From contig JAAYUD010000096.1 in NCBI GenBank assembly GCA_012517855.1, positions 1-64,000 on the forward strand: a stretch of 64,000 bases of DNA, read 5' to 3'. This document shows positions 60,727 to 64,000 of the stretch, piece by piece. Numbering within the stretch: position 1 is the stretch's first letter; each line of letters opens with the position of its first letter. A model generated the notes under the pieces. It made no database searches. It saw only the letters and a program-made list of their open reading frames with translations, and was not told the origin of the DNA. This DNA is from Bacteroidales bacterium. Its GTDB lineage: Bacteria > Bacteroidota > Bacteroidia > Bacteroidales > Bacteroidaceae. A program made the translations under genes and the position numbers.

Positions 60727-61439
60727 AAAATGAAATAACGCTAAACATTGTTATCAACAAGATGACTGACAAAATAAAAGAAGAACGTATCACAGCCGAC
60801 AGAACGCTGATTAATATAGCGAGAATTATCTCGTTCATATTCACTCCGTTCTTCATTCCGATGCTAGCATTCATCATTTTATTCCTATTCTCCTATCTCC
60901 ATATGCTGCCGTTGGGATACAAACTGATAGTTACGTGGATCGTTTATTGTTTTACGATTCTCATTCCGACACTGACCATTTATATATTCAGAAAGGTGAA
61001 CGGCTTTAAACTAGTAGAACTCAACGAACGCAAGAAGCGCTATGTCCCATTCCTCCTAACCATTTTATCGTATGTGTGCTGCCTGCTGATGATGCGCAGA
61101 ATGAGCATACCTTGGTATATGACCGGAATCATTCTGACAGCCCTGATGATATCAATTGTATGCGTCATAGCCAATCTAAAATGGAAATTGAGTGAACACA
61201 TGGCAGGATGTGGCGGTATAGTAGGCGGTCTGATATCATTCAGTGCACTCTTTGGGTACAACCCTGTGTGGTGGCTCTGTCTGTTCATCTTTACCTCGGG
61301 CACGTTAGGCTCGGCACGCATCATATTGGGGCATCACACATTGGGCGAAGTGATAAGTGGATTTGTCGTAGGCTTTATTTGCTCGCTACTCATCCTACAC
61401 CCCATCAGTAATATACTATTTAGAGTTTTCTTATTTTAA
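60723..61439 (+). CDS. PAP2-superfamily membrane phosphatase
   Basis: 238 residues with about six membrane helices. The C-terminal part has the PAP2 phosphatase signature: KWKLSEHMAGCGGIVGG (Ser/His block) and SARIILGHHTLGEVISGFVVG, corresponding to SRxxxGxHxxxxVxxG. It probably dephosphorylates a lipid or lipid-linked pyrophosphate at the inner membrane. It starts inside rpoN (ATGA overlap), so translation is coupled. An internal ATG at codon 14 is an alternative start. Confidence 0.85.
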   Translation: MKNEITLNIVINKMTDKIKEERITADRTLINIARIISFIFTPFFIPMLAFIILFLFSYLHMLPLGYKLIVTWIVYCFTILIPTLTIYIFRKVNGFKLVELNERKKRYVPFLLTILSYVCCLLMMRRMSIPWYMTGIILTALMISIVCVIANLKWKLSEHMAGCGGIVGGLISFSALFGYNPVWWLCLFIFTSGTLGSARIILGHHTLGEVISGFVVGFICSLLILHPISNILFRVFLF

Positions 61440-61476
61440 TAATAATATAAACCTTAATTTTTTAAATTTCTTAGTT

Positions 61477-61851
61477 ATTAACATTCCAGCAAATTTAAAG
61501 TACACCAACGAACACGAATGGGTTCGTGTTGAAGGTGATATCGTTTATGTAGGTATCACCGATTACGCTCAAGAACAATTGGGCGACATCGTTTTTGTTG
61601 ACATACCAACAGTAGGCGAGACATTGAATGCCGGTGATACGATAGGTACCATCGAAGTTGTAAAAACCATATCAGACATCTTCTGCCCTGTTTCTGGAGA
61701 AGTGCTCGAAGTAAACGAAGCTTTGGAAGAAAATCCGGCACTTGTCAACCAAGATCCTTATGGAGAAGGTTGGTTGGTAAAGATCAAGCCAGCTGCCGAT
61801 ACAGACTTCGAGGCTCTGCTTGATGCCGAAGCATACAAAGCTTTATTATAA
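61477..61851 (+). CDS. gcvH: Glycine cleavage system H protein, apparent AUU start
   Basis: 124 residues if started at ATT (61477): INIPANLKYTNEHEWVRVEGD, which lines up with the normal GcvH N-terminus (M-N-x-P-A-x-L-K-Y). The lipoyl domain has GTIEVVKTISDIFCPVSGEVLEVN with the lipoylated lysine, then NPYGEGW-like QDPYGEGWLVKIKP. There is no in-frame ATG, GTG or TTG between the preceding gene and 61579. A start at 61579 (TTG) would cut off the conserved first third. H protein carries the aminomethyl group between the P, T and L proteins. It lies in the rpoN-PAP2-gcvH-purE-ispG series. Confidence 0.9.
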   Translation: MNIPANLKYTNEHEWVRVEGDIVYVGITDYAQEQLGDIVFVDIPTVGETLNAGDTIGTIEVVKTISDIFCPVSGEVLEVNEALEENPALVNQDPYGEGWLVKIKPAADTDFEALLDAEAYKALL

Positions 61852-61874
61852 TATAGAATATAACCAGAAAGAAA

Positions 61875-62381
61875 ATGAAACCAGTTGTTAGTATTATCGT
61901 AGGCAGCACATCCGATCTTCCTATTATGGAGAAGGCTGCCGCATTTCTCAACGACATGCAGGTGCCTTTTGAAATGAACGCACTCTCTGCCCACCGTACC
62001 CCCGAAGCTGTTCGCGAATTTGCCGAATCGGCTCAAAAAAGAGGGTTGCAGGTGATTATTGCCGCTGCAGGAATGGCTGCCCATCTGCCAGGTGTGATTG
62101 CCGCATCAACTTTGGTGCCGGTTATCGGCGTTCCTATCAAATCGTCCATCGAGGGTATGGATGCCCTTCTAGCTATTGTTCAGATGCCTCCGGGTATACC
62201 AGTAGCCACTGTAGGCATAAACGGTGCACTCAATGCTGCCATCTTGGCTGTTCAGATTCTTTCGGTAGCCGATAAAGTACTCGAAAAACGTTTCGCCACT
62301 TATAAAGAGAGACTGAAACAAAAAATCGTGAAGGCTAATGAACAATTGAAAGAGGTAAAATACGATTATAAAACAAATTAA
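61875..62381 (+). CDS. purE: N5-carboxyaminoimidazole ribonucleotide mutase
   Basis: 168 residues. PurE class I motifs: IIVGSTSDLPIMEKA (phosphate loop), ALSAHRTPEAV (the AHRTP block with the catalytic His), IAAAGMAAHLPGVIAA and GVPIKSSIEGMDALLAIVQMPPGIPVATVGING. It converts N5-CAIR to CAIR in purine synthesis. Its stop TAA overlaps the ispG start by 1 base (TAATG), which suggests translational coupling. Confidence 0.97.
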   Translation: MKPVVSIIVGSTSDLPIMEKAAAFLNDMQVPFEMNALSAHRTPEAVREFAESAQKRGLQVIIAAAGMAAHLPGVIAASTLVPVIGVPIKSSIEGMDALLAIVQMPPGIPVATVGINGALNAAILAVQILSVADKVLEKRFATYKERLKQKIVKANEQLKEVKYDYKTN

Positions 62382-64000
62382 TGGATCTCTTTAATTACGT
62401 TCGAAGAAAATCATCGATTGTAAATATTGGAGCCACTCAAATGGGTGGCTCTAATCCTATCCGCATCCAGTCGATGACGAACACCTCGACTTTGGATACG
62501 GAAGGAAGTATAGCTCAGGCCAAACGTATTGCCGATGCCGGTGGTGAACTAGTGAGGCTTACCACGCAAGGCATCCGCGAAGCGGAAAATCTGAAAAACA
62601 TAAATGCAGGGTTGAGAAAAGACAGTTATATGATACCGCTGGTAGCTGATGTCCATTTCAATCCACGCGTGGCAGACGTAGCAGCACTTTATGCCGAAAA
62701 AGTACGCATCAATCCGGGAAACTATGTAGATGCAGCACGCACTTTCAAACACCTAGAGTATACTGACGAAGAATATGCCGCCGAGATACAAAAAATTCGT
62801 GAGCGCTTTATTCCTTTTCTGAATATCTGCAAGAAGAATCATACAGCCATTCGGATAGGAGTAAACCACGGTTCATTATCGGACCGCATCATGTCGCGCT
62901 ATGGTGATACGCCAAGAGGCATGGTAGAATCGTGCATGGAATTTCTTCGGATATGCCAAGACTATCAGTTTACGGATGTAGTGATATCCATTAAATCGTC
63001 CAACACAACGGTGATGGTAAAGACCGTCCGGCTACTTGTTGAAACAATGGCAAAAGAAGCCATGACGTTTCCATTGCATCTTGGTGTGACTGAAGCAGGC
63101 GACGGGGAAGATGGGCGTATAAAATCGGCATTCGGCATAGGCGCTTTATTGGCAGACGGTATTGGAGATACGATACGAGTCTCTTTAAGCGAAGCTCCAG
63201 AAGCGGAGATACCGGTCGCAGCAAAATTGGCAGATTATATTACTGTTCAATCTTTTCATCCTCACATCGAAACCGAAGCTGCCGCTTCATTTGACTATCT
63301 AAACCCAAGTCGGCGCCAAACAAAATCCGTGCACAACATAGGAGGAGACAAGGTTCCGGTAGTATTATCTTGCAGATTGGAAGATAACAAGGGCGAAATA
63401 GACAATGCTTTCAAGCCCGACTATATCTATGTAGGCAGCCGACTGCCCGAAACGTTGTTACCCGACACAGACTATATTATCGACGCTGACAATTGGGATG
63501 GAACCGAACATACATATCCAGCATTCAACTTCAATCATTTCCCCTTTATTGCATCCTGCAAGGCTGACCTAAAGTTCCTATTCCTCCCCTATTCCATGCT
63601 CAATGAAGAAGCCGTTGCCTGCCTGAGGATACATCCTGAAATAGTAGTGATATCGCAAAGCAATAGCCCACATCGTTTAGGAGAACATCGGGCGTTGGTA
63701 CACAAAATGATGAATGAAGGATTGCAAAATCCCGTAGTCATCTTTCAACATTATCAGGAAGATGAAGCGGAGAACTTCCAAATAAAATCGGCAGCCGACA
63801 TGGGAGCGTTAATTATTGACGGACTATGCGATGGCATTATGCTGATAAACAACGGGAAATTGCCAGCAACGACAATTGATGCCACAGCGTTCGGTATTTT
63901 ACAGGCCGGACGAACACGCACCAGCAAAACCGAATACATTTCGTGCCCTAGTTGTGGACGCACCCTGTTCGATCTACAAAAGACTATCGCCCGTATCAAA
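62381..64000 (+). CDS. ispG: 4-hydroxy-3-methylbut-2-en-1-yl diphosphate synthase (partial, 3' end outside window)
   Basis: 540 codons are open from the ATG at 62381 to the window edge with no stop, so it is absent from the ORF track. IspG wording: GGSNPIRIQSMTNTSTLD, VRLTTQGIREAENL, PLVADVHFNPRVA, VRINPGNYVD, IRIGVNHGSLSDRI and HLGVTEAGDGEDGRIKSA. The cluster cysteines begin at ISCPSCGRTLFDL near the right edge. About 250 residues lie between the TIM barrel and this motif, the long form with an inserted domain found in Bacteroidetes and plants. It makes HMBPP in the MEP isoprenoid pathway. The upstream ORF shadows on the minus strand are ignored. Confidence 0.96.
   Translation, partial: MDLFNYVRRKSSIVNIGATQMGGSNPIRIQSMTNTSTLDTEGSIAQAKRIADAGGELVRLTTQGIREAENLKNINAGLRKDSYMIPLVADVHFNPRVADVAALYAEKVRINPGNYVDAARTFKHLEYTDEEYAAEIQKIRERFIPFLNICKKNHTAIRIGVNHGSLSDRIMSRYGDTPRGMVESCMEFLRICQDYQFTDVVISIKSSNTTVMVKTVRLLVETMAKEAMTFPLHLGVTEAGDGEDGRIKSAFGIGALLADGIGDTIRVSLSEAPEAEIPVAAKLADYITVQSFHPHIETEAAASFDYLNPSRRQTKSVHNIGGDKVPVVLSCRLEDNKGEIDNAFKPDYIYVGSRLPETLLPDTDYIIDADNWDGTEHTYPAFNFNHFPFIASCKADLKFLFLPYSMLNEEAVACLRIHPEIVVISQSNSPHRLGEHRALVHKMMNEGLQNPVVIFQHYQEDEAENFQIKSAADMGALIIDGLCDGIMLINNGKLPATTIDATAFGILQAGRTRTSKTEYISCPSCGRTLFDLQKTIARIK

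Noticed and set aside
1-64000. tRNA or rRNA genes
   Set aside because: I saw no cloverleaf with a TTCGANNC arm and no rRNA-like conserved segments. A tRNAscan-SE run would confirm this.

Overview
The window looks like a gut Bacteroidales chromosome (Bacteroides/Phocaeicola type). The reasons are paired SusC/SusD genes, many lipoproteins, promoter -7 boxes of the TAnnTTTG type, a long-form ispG, and the core-gene block ftsX-DUF3098-uppP-truB-queA-folK. DNA is AT-rich and Shine-Dalgarno sequences are mostly absent. All family names come from motifs I recognise; no search was run.

Layout. (1) 1-2.3 kb, + strand: the tail of an upstream gene, a DUF1735-type surface lipoprotein, a terminator and a GH43-like lipoprotein. 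(2) 2.4-12.5 kb, - strand: a metallophosphoesterase, then a SusC/SusD pair, alkaline phosphatase, a GH63-like enzyme and another metallophosphoesterase, ending at a terminator. (3) 13.1-33.1 kb, - strand: a tightly packed 12-gene operon, SusC-SusD-glycan-binding lipoprotein-[hairpin]-GH27(NPCBM)-GH27-DUF4434-propeller-phosphoesterase/DUF4434 fusion-DUF4434-SIS-ROK-GH2-[terminator]. (4) 33.4-40.8 kb, - strand: DUF4434-acetylesterase-DUF4434/FN3-ADP-ribosylglycohydrolase family-ribokinase-sugar permease, divergent from a LacI-family regulator (41.0 kb) with a palindrome between them. (5) 42-46.1 kb: an outer-membrane barrel protein and a membrane-tethered winged-helix regulator, separated by a 1.1-kb gene-free stretch full of inverted repeats. 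(6) 46.4-59.0 kb, - strand: housekeeping genes, with metK behind a SAM-II riboswitch. (7) 59.2-64 kb, + strand: rpoN, PAP2, gcvH (apparently with an AUU start), purE and ispG (runs off the window).

Function. Regions 2-4 together look like one polysaccharide-utilisation region. It combines three phosphoesterase domains and an alkaline phosphatase with two alpha-galactosidases, a GH2 most like exo-beta-glucosaminidases, an acetylesterase, a ribose-type salvage set, and an amino-sugar set (SIS isomerase/deaminase-like plus ROK kinase). The inferred target is a phosphate-containing, acetylated heteroglycan with galactose, an amino sugar and possibly a riboside, for example a microbial surface polymer. 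Its least explained parts are five DUF4434-type TIM-barrel modules. All five share the same three acidic motifs with near-constant spacing, and one is fused to a phosphoesterase. I regard these as the best candidate for undescribed enzymology in the window.
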